Shown: positions 1 through 8,034 of the stretch, piece after piece
Numbering within the stretch: position 1 is the stretch's first letter
Layout of the letters: every line of letters starts with the position of its first letter
NCBI GenBank assembly: GCA_002284615.2
Contig: MU070361.1
Span: 47,719-57,981 of the forward strand
Direction of reading: 5' to 3'
Length of the DNA stretch: 10,263 bases
Source of the DNA: Dunaliella salina
Taxonomy: Eukaryota > Chlorophyta > Chlorophyceae > Chlamydomonadales > Dunaliellaceae
Notes under the pieces: generated by a model
The model's input: only the letters and a program-made list of their open reading frames with translations
The model's database searches: none
Told to the model about the DNA's origin: nothing
Made by a program: the position numbers and the translations under genes

Positions 1-33
<33 letters not shown>

Positions 34-48
34 ATGCATGTGTGTGTG
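1..48. repeat. (TG)n microsatellite at the left end
   Basis: The window opens with about 13 uninterrupted TG units. A short imperfect part with TATG and GCATGCATG steps follows, then another short TG run. It is simple sequence with no coding potential. Its complement, (CA)n, closes the window, which suggests that an assembly contig begins and ends in microsatellites. Confidence 0.95.
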
Positions 49-1200
49 AACAAGGGAGTTGGAGTGTGCTTTGGGTGTTTTTGTTGGAGCAGCGGAGACT
101 GGACACAGCAGTGATGCTGATGACACGCGGGCTTGTCCCTGTGGGCTGAATTCACTCTTATGTCTGCACTTGGTCTCGACCGGCTTGCATGAAGGTAAGC
201 CCACATGCTGGCAATAAGGGTGCGCTGAAGACTCAGAAGTAGATGGTCCAGTGCAAATGAGGTACATTTTACTGCGTGTCTTCTTCAAGTCCAGGGTTGA
301 GTGTCAAGGGCGCGCACAAAAGTAGGCCATGCCACGCAAGAAGCCTCAATGAGCCACTCTGGAGTCTAGACCTGGCCCTTCTATATTTGACTGTCAAGGT
401 CACATGAGAATTTCTCTACCTACACAGTTTTTCTTTTCTTACGTGAAAAGAGCAGGCCTGATGAGCAGCGGTGAGTATCTACCATTTGACCTTCAAGTAC
501 CGTGTGATCAAATTTCGCTGCTGCTATGGGCATGTGCGGATTCCCAGCATGCCCTTGTGCCCGTTGTAGGCAGTGCTACAAATGGCAGCGGGCTGACAAA
601 TTCTGCTTGTTGACTTAGGCCCTGAAGCACCTGTTTATAGACAAAACTAAGCAAAAGGTGTCACCCAATCGAAAAAGCCCCATGTGTGCAAGCAGGTGTA
701 TATCTCCCTGCTCGGTTGCACAAAGTAATGCACTAGTCACCTCCTCTGAGCACCAGAAGTGCTGCACACAATTGGAGCTGCCACCCACGCCAAACGTAGC
801 TCCCTCCTATCCTCAGGATTGTCTCTTGCCACTTTTTCTGGGGATTATCTGTGCATGCCTGTGAATTTTAATTTTCAGCAAGAACCAATCCTGGGTTGAT
901 CCTGGCATAGAGGATACACCTTATCACTGAAAGAGGCTTCTCGAGGTGGCTTCCTGGACCTTAGTGACGTACGACTCGGAATTCTAGCTAACCCCTGGAC
1001 TGTATAGCTTAGCGTAGAAATCATGACTGAACTTTTTTGGTACCTGGCTTCGAGCTGCCTGTCCTTGGGAGCTGCATGATGGACACCCATTGAGATCATG
1101 GGCTTCCCCTCAGCAAAAAGCTGAGTGATGCAAGCAAGGCTGCTGTTTGCATGTTCCTTATATGTCAGATCCTCTCAGCAGCAGGTGTTTACAGACCCTC
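49..1200. other. No recognisable gene; isolated splice-site-like motifs
   Basis: No frame here gives a protein I recognise, and the longest open stretches are about 70 codons, which is near chance. Two sites fit the 5' splice consensus well: GAAG/GTAAGC with the junction at 194/195, and GCG/GTGAGT at 470/471. An acceptor-like TTTTAATTTTCAG lies near 863-875. They could belong to exons of an intron-rich gene, but no exon pair reads through them convincingly. I see no repeats longer than a few bases and no RNA gene. Confidence 0.4.
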
Positions 1201-1240
1201 TTGATTTATGCATGCCGCTTCTCCTTCTTTCTTCCCTTTC

Positions 1241-1511
1241 TTCAACACAGGCCCATGATTTGTCGTCAGCAGGCCCAATGCGGCTACTCCAGAACCTGTG
1301 CACCCTTCTCCCATCATTGTTCATCCTTTTTTCCCTTCTCTCTGTACACCGTTCCCTTTCATCTTTGTCCTTGTCCTTGTACACCGGTCCTTGTCCTTGT
1401 CCTTGTCCTTGCACACCTTTCTCGCATCATCTTTCACCCCTTGTTTCAACGCAGGCGCATGGTTTGTCATCAGCAGGCCCAATGCAGCTGCTCCAGAATC
1501 TGTACACACTG
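1241..1511 (+). repeat. 204-bp-period tandem duplication, two copies
   Basis: Copy 1 (1241-1307) and copy 2 (1445-1511) each begin TTCAAC(A/G)CAG and continue for 57 bases with 48 identities. The offset is 204 bases, a multiple of three, so both copies share a frame. Both read A-H-(D/G)-L-S-S-A-G-P-M-(R/Q)-L-L-Q-N-L-(C/Y)-T-L. Of nine substitutions, six are synonymous third-position changes and three are second-position replacements. The spacer also repeats weakly: a CACC-TTCTC-CATCAT block after copy 1 (about 1301-1335) recurs before copy 2 (about 1414-1445). A long pyrimidine tract ending in CAG precedes copy 1 (1215-1250), like a 3' splice site. It could be a duplicated exon with its acceptor or merely a repeat. 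I do not recognise the peptide. Confidence 0.7.
1364..1411 (+). repeat. TTGTCC hexanucleotide minisatellite
   Basis: Two blocks of TTGTCC/CCTTGT units (about 1364-1380 and 1387-1411) are separated by ACACCG. TG(T/C)ACACC recurs at 1343, 1378 and 1410, which gives a superimposed repeat of about 32-35 bases. It lies in the spacer of the 204-bp duplication and probably grew by slippage. Confidence 0.85.
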
Positions 1512-2054
1512 TCCCTTGTCGCTGCGTCTGGGACATGAGACTACCAACACCTAACGAGAGTTCGCTCTTACCCTTGTGGCTGTATGCTCAGTCCTATGTG
1601 GCAAGGGACACGGTATACTCTGTTCCTTGCAACCTCCAGGACGCGAGATACCCATGACTAGCAGTAGTTGAAGACAAATGGTAGGCTTAATGGATGTGCA
1701 TATTGTGCATTTTGTTTCAGGTGCTATCGAATCCTTCAAGTGTTTGGATTTGCTAATTAAGTCGCATCCTTAGGCTACTCGACATGGATTTGTCATACTT
1801 GGAATGGAAGGAGCCTCTATTTCTCAACCATGTGCCTGGTGGAAATCTAGATTAGATGTTTTAAGCATAGTGCAAGTTTGCACGTTTTGTGGTCTATCCT
1901 CTGCTTTAATCTTTACTTGCAACTTGTCACTTTGTTCAGCCGAAGGAAAAGGTAAAGCTGTGCAAGTGGATAATATAACAAAAGTTGAAGAAGTGGTCGT
2001 TGTTATGTTCCATGGCTGCTCCAACTAAATTCGGTCCGCAACAGTCATCATGGG
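1512..2054. other. No recognisable gene
   Basis: Two acceptor-like tracts are visible, TTTTGTTTCAG ending near 1721 and CACTTTGTTCAG ending near 1940. An open frame of 74 codons runs 1804-2028 but matches nothing I know. After the second tract the plus strand is A/G-rich and open for about 30 codons. This could be the 5' part of the decayed LINE that is recognisable further right, or unrelated sequence; I cannot decide. Confidence 0.35.
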
Positions 2055-2518
2055 TGCAGACTTTGGGAACAATCCCTCATCACCGCAGGGGCTCAATTAT
2101 CAGATTACCTCCAATTCCGGAAGCAGAATTTGCTTGACCATACAGTGCCCTCTATCCCCTTGCTCGTGGGTGCAGAGGTCCTGATCGAGACAAGAGATAG
2201 GATGAGCAGGCTTAGATGGCGCTGTCCAATGAGGGAATATTAGTATCTTCAAGGAGAAAGGTTGGTATTCAGTCAAAAACCCAAATACTTTTGGGTCTAC
2301 CCAGACATATTGTCTGCAGCATGGCCTGATTTTGCCATTGCGTCCACACTTTGAAAATTGAGCAGGCCACAGGGGATCACAATGCTTCTCCTGCTTGTGA
2401 TCTGTGTGGTGCCCAAGATTATGTGCAGAATGAATAACATGTGCTCTTCGAATGTGGACACTCCCACGTTTATTCTTCAGCTTAAATAAGCTTCGTTGTA
2501 TTCAGGTCCTCTCCTCCC
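2055..2518 (+). pseudogene. LINE (non-LTR retrotransposon) C-terminal remnant
   Basis: Coding-like sequence runs on the plus strand but changes frame: 2055-2240 in one frame (stop TAG 2241), 2242-2358 in a second (GWYSVKNPNTFGST; stop TGA 2359), then 2351-2482 in a third. The third frame holds the best evidence. Cysteines at codons 2396 and 2405, histidine at 2438 and cysteine at 2453 form C-x2-C-x10-H-x4-C, with HVLFEC at its end. This is the gag-knuckle-like motif that closes ORF2 of many plant and algal LINEs. A stop (TAA 2435) sits inside the motif and another follows at 2483. Leu/Phe-rich sequence like the usual tail after the knuckle continues to about 2518. No reverse transcriptase core is visible upstream. 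It is dead coding sequence; family assignment rests on the knuckle and its context only. Confidence 0.6.
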
Positions 2519-2595
2519 TCTATCAGCCTCCTGACACTTTCTTCACACCTGGGCAGAGAGCGCCCACACTTTACACCAATCCATTGTACATCCCT

Positions 2596-5244
2596 ATGCC
2601 AAACTTGCCTGAAACAGCACCCCAGTTCAGGGGTGAGAAAGGAGTAGATGACCTACACGCATGGCTTGGGCAGGCAAAATTGTGGTTTGTCAGAGTTTCA
2701 CTCATGTGCAAAGGAAACCCAAATGTGACTGAAGCTGACGTTGTGCAAATATTCTGCATGCTAGCCTTTGAAGAGGATACGCCTGTCAGGTTTTGGTATG
2801 AGACCAATCAAGATCGCCTGCTCAAAAAGCTGCCTGATGGCAAAACCACTTATGAGCAACTGCTTGCAGCTGTCAAGACACAGTTTGCGCACATCGCACC
2901 TGACCCAGATCAGCTTTTGACTGACATGCACCTGACTCCAGGTTTGGACTTATCCACATTTGTGCACAAATTCGTCCGTGCACACAAAGCATCGATCATA
3001 ACTGAAGAAAAGGCAGTCAGGCTGCTGATTGTCAAGTTCACCAAACAGACCGACATCTTTCACGACCTGTGCACCGCCTACATGAGCAACCCTGATGTGC
3101 TTGTGACAGACCTAGCTGAGATTGTGCACAAGCACCAAGTACTAAAGAATGCACTGGAGTTTGTAGACCCTGACAAGCCGCGCAAGCATGCATCTACTCC
3201 TGATGCTTCTGATAGACCAACGCGCAATGCCGTATTCACCACACATGTGTCTGCACCTGCGGCAAGAAGCCAAGCATCGACTGCATTCCACTGCAATGTG
3301 CATGGACCGAACACCACCCACAGCACTGAGCAATGTAGATCTGTGAAGCGTATGATTGCAGAGAGTAAAGCAGCTCAGCCACAAAGCAGTCACCCTAACA
3401 TCAACCGCTTGCTGATGGATGCTCTTGTCCAAGAATTCCGCGCACGCCTAGCTGAGGTGGCTGCATCTTTTGACCTGCTGCAAGCGCAGCAACCTCCTGC
3501 AGGATTGAGCAACCAACAGAGTGCATCACCTCAATCATTTGCTGCATGCATAAGCAGCATGTCCAGCGCCAATGCAACTGACCGCATCAGGGATTACGAC
3601 CCGCGCACATACATGAGCACACCACATACTCAAGCCCGCCCTCCACTTGTGCCTGCATCGCAGCACGCTCATCAAGTGCACATGACTCGCCATGCAGCAC
3701 CAACCACAGTGTCACCAGATGGTGCAGATTTTGCCTTTGCCAAAGCGCATGCTGCAGAGAGCGCCCAGCCTGTATGGCCGTCATTGCATGCCTTATTGAC
3801 AGTGTGTTCAGAAGCAAAACAAGATCCAGAGTCAAGTGTGTGTGCAGCAACTCCTGTACCATTTCAGGCAAAACCAGTAACCCGTGCAGATGTACCAGGT
3901 GCGACACCAGCGCCTGTGCAGAGACCAGCAGCTCCTGAAATGGCCACGGTACGTATTGTAGGATCAGAGCTCTCTGAGCAAGATTTGATTGCCATGCAGA
4001 AACTTCCTGGCTTTGAAGTGTCTTTCAAAGTTCCCAAGCCAACGCTGATGGGCGCTCTCCAGCGCACCGATCTCCTGCCTCCAGAAGGTACGCCAGCGCC
4101 ACAAGTAAGTCCGCAAACGTTGCTGGAAAAATCTCAAACTCCAGCTGCATTGCATGCCGCCTCCCATGGCACGGCAGCAACTGCACCTCAGCACTCAATC
4201 TCTTCAGAACCATCCTTGTTTGGGCATGATGATACCCCTGTCTTCTGTTCAGCTAAGCATGGGCCAAGCCCAGAACAGCCCGCCTTTTCATTCATGTACT
4301 TTGATGCCACAAAGTACATGAATGAAACTGCCGGCCTCTACAGGCTCGCTGCAGGTGTATCCTTTGCGCATAGAGACAAAGTCATCACTGCCTCGCGTGT
4401 GCTGTACGACATCTGCTCAGATGCAAACATCTTGTCCAAGGAATTTGCTGACAGGAATGGTATTTTGTATGGCCCCTCACCCCACAAGATCCAAACCTCT
4501 ATGGGGAGTGCAGGGGGAGTCATTGGCCAGGTGGTTGGCCCAATCTGGAGTATCCTCAACAGAGGTACAGACATAGAATGCACATCTGCATCCCCTGATG
4601 GCTTGACATTCCTGACATTCCTGGTTGTCTCTGGAGTAAATGACTTGTACGAAGTGCTACTGAGCACACATGTTGCTCGCGATTGGGGAGCATACGCAGA
4701 TCCTGTGCTCAAATTGCTGCAGTACCGCCCATTTATGCGCACTAGAAATGACATAAGCACACTTGCCAGTGTCCCCGTGATCACCACTGAACGCAGCCAA
4801 ATTAAAACATCAGCCACTGTGTTCCTGGTTAGCATGACCACCGCTGCAGGTAACCTGCAGAATCCTCAGCATGACCCATACACCAAATCTGGCGTAGGCA
4901 CAACTGCATCAAATGCATGTGCCACCCACAAAGCGGCCAAGGCACACTCATGCGCAACAGCATCCTCTGCCTCAGCTGCCAAACATGCATGGCATGACAT
5001 ACGCAACAGGTACAACGATGAAGACATGGACTTGCCCCAACGCCAAGCTGGTAACTACAACCATGCATACACACAAAAACTGCCACTCACCAAATACTTG
5101 CCGTATACAATGCAAACTGCGAGGGCAAGCATTCAACGCAGCAGGCCACCACTGCCTGTTCGCCTGGCTGCACCACCATGGAGTCAGGCAGTTCGCCCGC
5201 ATGGGGGGGTGTGTTCCATGCACTCTACCCAGTGCATCAGCTAG
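2596..5244 (+). CDS. Retrotransposon Gag / aspartic-protease-like polyprotein
   Basis: This is an 882-residue reading frame with no stop. It is also open upstream to ATG 2452 (930 residues), but the first 48 codons overlie the LINE remnant in another frame. I prefer ATG 2596, which gives MPNLPETAPQFRGEKG just before the Gag fold. Residues about 11-190 resemble a Retrotrans_gag capsid domain: FRGEKGVDDLHAWL, then helical sequence with FWYE, TTYEQLLAAVKTQF and a FVHKFVRAHK-type segment. C233, H236, H242 and C247 form C-x2-H-x5-H-x4-C, as in Ty3/gypsy-type Gag knuckles. Residues 250-560 are an Ala/Pro/Gln/Ser/His-rich linker. Residues about 590-715 look like a retropepsin: LYDICSDANILSKEFADRNG with D605 at the catalytic place, a Gly-rich flap-like stretch (TSMGSAGGVIG) and DLYEVLLSTHVARDWGAY like the second conserved block. 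The usual D-T/S-G is D-I-C. The tail is His/Ala-rich. No reverse transcriptase, RNase H or integrase follows. It may be a Gag-only or non-autonomous element, a truncated Ty3-like element, or a domesticated gene. Confidence 0.75.
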   Translation: MPNLPETAPQFRGEKGVDDLHAWLGQAKLWFVRVSLMCKGNPNVTEADVVQIFCMLAFEEDTPVRFWYETNQDRLLKKLPDGKTTYEQLLAAVKTQFAHIAPDPDQLLTDMHLTPGLDLSTFVHKFVRAHKASIITEEKAVRLLIVKFTKQTDIFHDLCTAYMSNPDVLVTDLAEIVHKHQVLKNALEFVDPDKPRKHASTPDASDRPTRNAVFTTHVSAPAARSQASTAFHCNVHGPNTTHSTEQCRSVKRMIAESKAAQPQSSHPNINRLLMDALVQEFRARLAEVAASFDLLQAQQPPAGLSNQQSASPQSFAACISSMSSANATDRIRDYDPRTYMSTPHTQARPPLVPASQHAHQVHMTRHAAPTTVSPDGADFAFAKAHAAESAQPVWPSLHALLTVCSEAKQDPESSVCAATPVPFQAKPVTRADVPGATPAPVQRPAAPEMATVRIVGSELSEQDLIAMQKLPGFEVSFKVPKPTLMGALQRTDLLPPEGTPAPQVSPQTLLEKSQTPAALHAASHGTAATAPQHSISSEPSLFGHDDTPVFCSAKHGPSPEQPAFSFMYFDATKYMNETAGLYRLAAGVSFAHRDKVITASRVLYDICSDANILSKEFADRNGILYGPSPHKIQTSMGSAGGVIGQVVGPIWSILNRGTDIECTSASPDGLTFLTFLVVSGVNDLYEVLLSTHVARDWGAYADPVLKLLQYRPFMRTRNDISTLASVPVITTERSQIKTSATVFLVSMTTAAGNLQNPQHDPYTKSGVGTTASNACATHKAAKAHSCATASSASAAKHAWHDIRNRYNDEDMDLPQRQAGNYNHAYTQKLPLTKYLPYTMQTARASIQRSRPPLPVRLAAPPWSQAVRPHGGVCSMHSTQCIS

Positions 5245-5940
5245 AGCATGCAGGCGAACGTGCCTGCCTATGACAACCAGCGTATCTAAACGGCAGGCTT
5301 GGGAGAGCGAGCGAGGCTAGTTACTTTAGGCCTGCTGTATAGAATCATGCATCTACCTTGTTGCGCATGAGCATCAGCATATGGTCCGCCCTACTGACCC
5401 TCGGGTGCAGTAGATGATTTATTGTCTTGATGTCTGTCCTCATCTCAGTGTGTATGCTGTGCATGCAAACTTGTTGTACGGGCATGCAAATTCATCTCAA
5501 ATTGTTGAAAACTCAACGTTGCTGAGTGCACCTGCAAAATAATTTACCATCATTGAGACCTGGCAGATTTATTTGAAGACTTCTGACTGTGCTGATTTGA
5601 GTAAGCTTCTGGCTGTGCTATGTGGATTTGCCAGCCTCACTCGCGTGGCTGGGGGTTGTTCTTGGCAAGGAGTTGAATCAAACATTAATTTTTGTTTATT
5701 GACTGAATGGTGTTGATTTTCTTTGGTCCACCTGCATACACTCAGTTGCCATGCCGTTGGTATCTCTGCGCTTTCATTACTTCATGCTTGAGATAGGGGG
5801 GTTGTAGCATGGCAAACTAGGACACTGTTTTGGCTGCGTCAGTTTCTCAGCCTGACAGAACAACTTCTTTCTTATGAGCAGCTTGCAGTCAGCTATTTTG
5901 GCTGGAGGCCTTGTTTTTCCTGTAACCTGTAGTCAGCCAA
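5245..5940 (+). other. Probable 3' untranslated region of the Gag-protease gene
   Basis: After the stop at 5244, about 690 bases are T/G-rich with many stops in all plus-strand frames. No reverse transcriptase or integrase motif can be read in any frame. The stretch ends at a candidate poly(A) signal. A long 3' UTR of this kind is common in volvocine and dunaliellalean genes. I see no LTR-like direct repeat between here and the sequence upstream of the gene. Confidence 0.4.
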
Positions 5941-5944
5941 TAAA
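5921..5944 (+). terminator. Candidate poly(A) signal, TGTAA plus AATAAA
   Basis: TGTAA at 5921-5925 is the poly(A) signal of Chlamydomonas-type green algae, and AATAAA follows at 5939-5944. The spacing would place cleavage near 5937-5950. TGTAA is only five bases and also occurs at 7258, 8673 and 8877, so the call depends on its position after the long reading frame. Confidence 0.35.
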
Positions 5945-6182
5945 AATGAATGTAGAGAAGAAAACAAAGTAGGGAACATTTTTTTGCCAACAAGAACGAG
6001 CTTGGTTGTCAAGTTTTCTGGCCTTGTGTCTAGGTGTTGAATTTTCCTGCCAGCGAGGGCAATCTGAATCTACCTGCCTGTGAGGGCATCCATCTCCTAG
6101 CAAAGAGAAAAAAAGGAACAGCTCCGCAGACAGAGGAAGCTTTTCCTAAATCAGTCGAGGAAAAGGAGACACCTTAAAAAAG

Positions 6183-6209
6183 CCCCAGGTAGGGGTGTTC
6201 ACGCCCCAG
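6183..6209 (+). repeat. Left arm of a dispersed inverted repeat
   Basis: These 27 bases (CCCC-A-GGTAGGGGTGTTCAC-G-CCCCAG) match the reverse complement of 8035-8060 with one mismatch and one indel. Beyond the core, similarity fades but short blocks such as TT-C-CCAA seem to continue inward. A second, nested inverted match (TTGAAAATTTGACA at 6230-6243, complementary to 7765-7778) supports two copies of one repeat family in opposite orientation. I see no target-site duplication and no transposase between the arms. Confidence 0.6.
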
Positions 6210-7265
6210 GGTGACTTTCACCAAATGACTTGAAAATTTGACAATAGGTGCACATTTAGTAAATATTAAGGGCTGCCAACTTGGAATTTTGAAATTCGGC
6301 TCAGGGGCTGATCTGGGCGCCCGAGAAATAGACATTTCAGCCCTGATCAGGGGTTACCATGCAAAAACTTTTATAACTGGCCAGGAAACAGTCTGATTTT
6401 TGTCATTTTTGTTTTAATGGATGCCTAATGTGTTTACCTATCCATTGATATGCTATTTCTTGAAAACAACCCCAAAATGGGCAAGCTGGCTTGGGAAAAT
6501 GTGTGTTTTGGGCCTTTTTTGGCCATTTTTGCATACAAGGAGGGGCATAAAAGGTGTGGAGTGCTATTTCCCTGTCCCCAATTGGGCACAGATCTTTAAC
6601 ACAATATGATACAGCAGCACGAGCAAAATGGGGCGGAACAAGGCTGCTCAGGGCTGCTGCCTGCCAGAATCGTTGCTTTTTAATGCTAAAAATAGGCGTT
6701 TGAGCCTGTTCCTGACCAGCCAGGCAATGTTTTGGGGTCATTTTTGTTGTAATACTATTCTTATGTCATAAGGTATTTAACGGTGTGCTGTTTGACCAAA
6801 ACGAACAACTTTCAGAATGACGCCCTTTTTGAGGTGCTCATTTGCCGAAGTGCTGACACAAAAAAATGGCTTTTGGTGCCTTAAGTGCCTCCAGGGTGAT
6901 TGTTTTGGCACGAAACTCGGCATGGGGGTCCAGCATGGTGATTTGAAGGGTATGTGTGTGGGAAATTGGGAATGCGCAAGTGCGCGGGTGTCTGCTGGGG
7001 GAAACGTGCTCATTTTTGGTGCTTTTGCATGGAAGGTGCGCGGCGGGAGCGCTGCGTGCATGGTACGCGACAGTACAATCTCAAAAGGGGTGCCCAAGGT
7101 ACCTACATGTTTTCTCTGTGCATTAACATGAAATCCAGCTATATACAGCCCCTGTTTGAGCACACCACCATGACCTGCTTCCTGGCCCTTGCATACCATC
7201 CCCTGAAAATTTACCCAGACTTCTCAGGTACCCAGAGCCACCTTCTAACACAGGGCCTGTAAGGT
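6210..7265. other. Gene-free stretch with degenerate repeats
   Basis: Minus-strand frames of 112 codons (6403-6741) and 140 codons (6777-7199) are open but have no recognisable domain, and their composition fits chance. Short blocks recur in direct orientation: CCAGG-AA...GTCATTTTTGTT(T/G)TAAT at 6381-6417 and 6719-6752, and TTTTTGG...TTTTGCAT..AAGG at about 6516-6540 and 7013-7036. The stretch therefore looks like old repeat sequence. TGTAA occurs at 7258-7262 without a gene to serve. Confidence 0.4.
6381..6752 (+). repeat. Degenerate direct repeat, about 335-base offset
   Basis: Copy 1 lies at 6381-6417 and copy 2 at 6719-6752. Both read CCAGG-AA, then a T-rich gap of slightly different length, then GTCATTTTTGTT(T/G)TAAT. 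Identity over about 35 bases is roughly three quarters by eye. It may be part of a larger repeat in which later blocks drift to an offset near 496 through insertion. Confidence 0.4.
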
Positions 7266-7685
7266 TTGGGGCAGCTCATGGTCAGTTGTCCAACGTTTTG
7301 CGTTTCAGTGGTGAGCATGCAGGGGGTGTGTCAGGTGTGCTGCAGAGGTGCCCCCTGGCCTCNAATGCGTGCATTTTCACCTTATTGGCCCTTGCATGTG
7401 CTCATTGAGTGCGGGAGTGCACCCAGCAGGCCAGCTGGAGTGCATGCGTGAGCTGCATGCGTATCAGACCCCTTGCCACCTACTCAGCATATTCCCAGCC
7501 TGCAGCTGAAGCAGCCTGGCCGCAGGATGTCCTTCCTTACGTCATTATGCAGGTCTGGGAGGGTGTGGGGCAGGCTGTCCGAGCTGCTGCTGGCTCCAGG
7601 GTGCTCCTTCCTGCTGGTCAAACCTGTGCAACAGCTGCTGTGGCTCCACCTGTGTGGAGTCGCTGCCTCAAAATTTAGGGAATGA
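7266..7685 (+). other. Weak coding-like frame with a possible LINE-type knuckle
   Basis: One frame is open for about 140 codons except for TGA at 7452. It contains C-Q-V-C near 7332-7343 and later H-V-L-I-E-C near 7395-7412, the same ending as HVLFEC in the LINE remnant at 2438. The gap between the two halves is about 18 residues, longer than the 9-10 in the other two copies here, so it may be coincidence or a knuckle broken by an insertion. An ambiguous base (N) stands at 7363 inside the gap. The downstream part is Leu-rich and unrecognised. Confidence 0.2.
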
Positions 7686-8034
7686 TTTAATGAATTGATT
7701 TAAGCACTCGTGCCCCAAAAGCAGCGATGTTGATGGCCCGTCAGGAAGGCGATATCGCAAAACCTGTCAAATTTTCAAACCTGACAGCTGGTGCACCTGG
7801 GCTCATAAAACGAGTGCAGACGGACTTTTTAATTTAAATTTTTTAAAGTTCGATTCCTCAAATTAAGCTCCACGTGTTTTTTGGAGAGGGGGTCCAGTCT
7901 CTGTCTGGACCCCCACCCCCTGTATCTCCCCAGCCACAGCACCATCCCACATTCTGAGACCAGTTTTGCTGCCCCATTTACCACCAGGAAACCACTCCAC
8001 CATGAAGTCAAAAATGGGATTGGAGCAACTTGGT
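7686..8034. other. No gene; AT-rich patch followed by a hairpin
   Basis: The sequence is AT-rich around 7825-7850 (runs of A and T), then turns C-rich. A tRNA B-box-like GTTCGATTCC occurs at 7849-7858, but no cloverleaf or properly spaced A box can be built. TGTCAAATTTTCAA at 7765-7778 is the inverted partner of 6230-6243. Confidence 0.4.
7888..7914. repeat. Perfect 10-bp inverted repeat (hairpin)
   Basis: GGGGGTCCAG (7888-7897) and CTGGACCCCC (7905-7914) are exact reverse complements around the seven-base loop TCTCTGT. The GC-rich stem would be stable in RNA or single-stranded DNA. No flanking gene assigns it a role. It lies between the nested inverted-repeat matches at 7765-7778 and 8035-8060. 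Confidence 0.75.

Noticed and set aside
1125..1538. 137-codon plus-strand frame with Ser/Leu/Pro-Cys repeats
   Set aside because: Most of it is translation of pyrimidine tracts and the TTGTCC minisatellite; a second overlapping frame is just as long. Only the duplicated 19-codon part is of interest.
4338..4841. 167-codon open frame on the minus strand
   Set aside because: It is antisense to the protease-like part of the Gag gene, has no recognisable domain and reflects the codon bias of the sense frame.
4913..5320. 135-codon plus-strand frame overlapping the 3' end of the Gag gene
   Set aside because: It is out of frame with the Gag gene, His/Cys-rich by composition and without a domain; kept only as a possible alternative ending beyond the G run.
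2596..6300. A complete LTR retrotransposon
   Set aside because: I found no direct terminal repeats, primer-binding site, polypurine tract next to an LTR, reverse transcriptase or integrase.
6403..7199. Two minus-strand frames of 112 and 140 codons
   Set aside because: No domain, no recognisable family and an overlapping plus-strand frame of similar length; the DNA looks like degenerate repeat.
7790..7860. tRNA or SINE promoter (GTTCGATTCC as B box, TGGTGCACCTGG as A box)
   Set aside because: The boxes are about 57 bases apart, the A box has two mismatches and no cloverleaf stems form.
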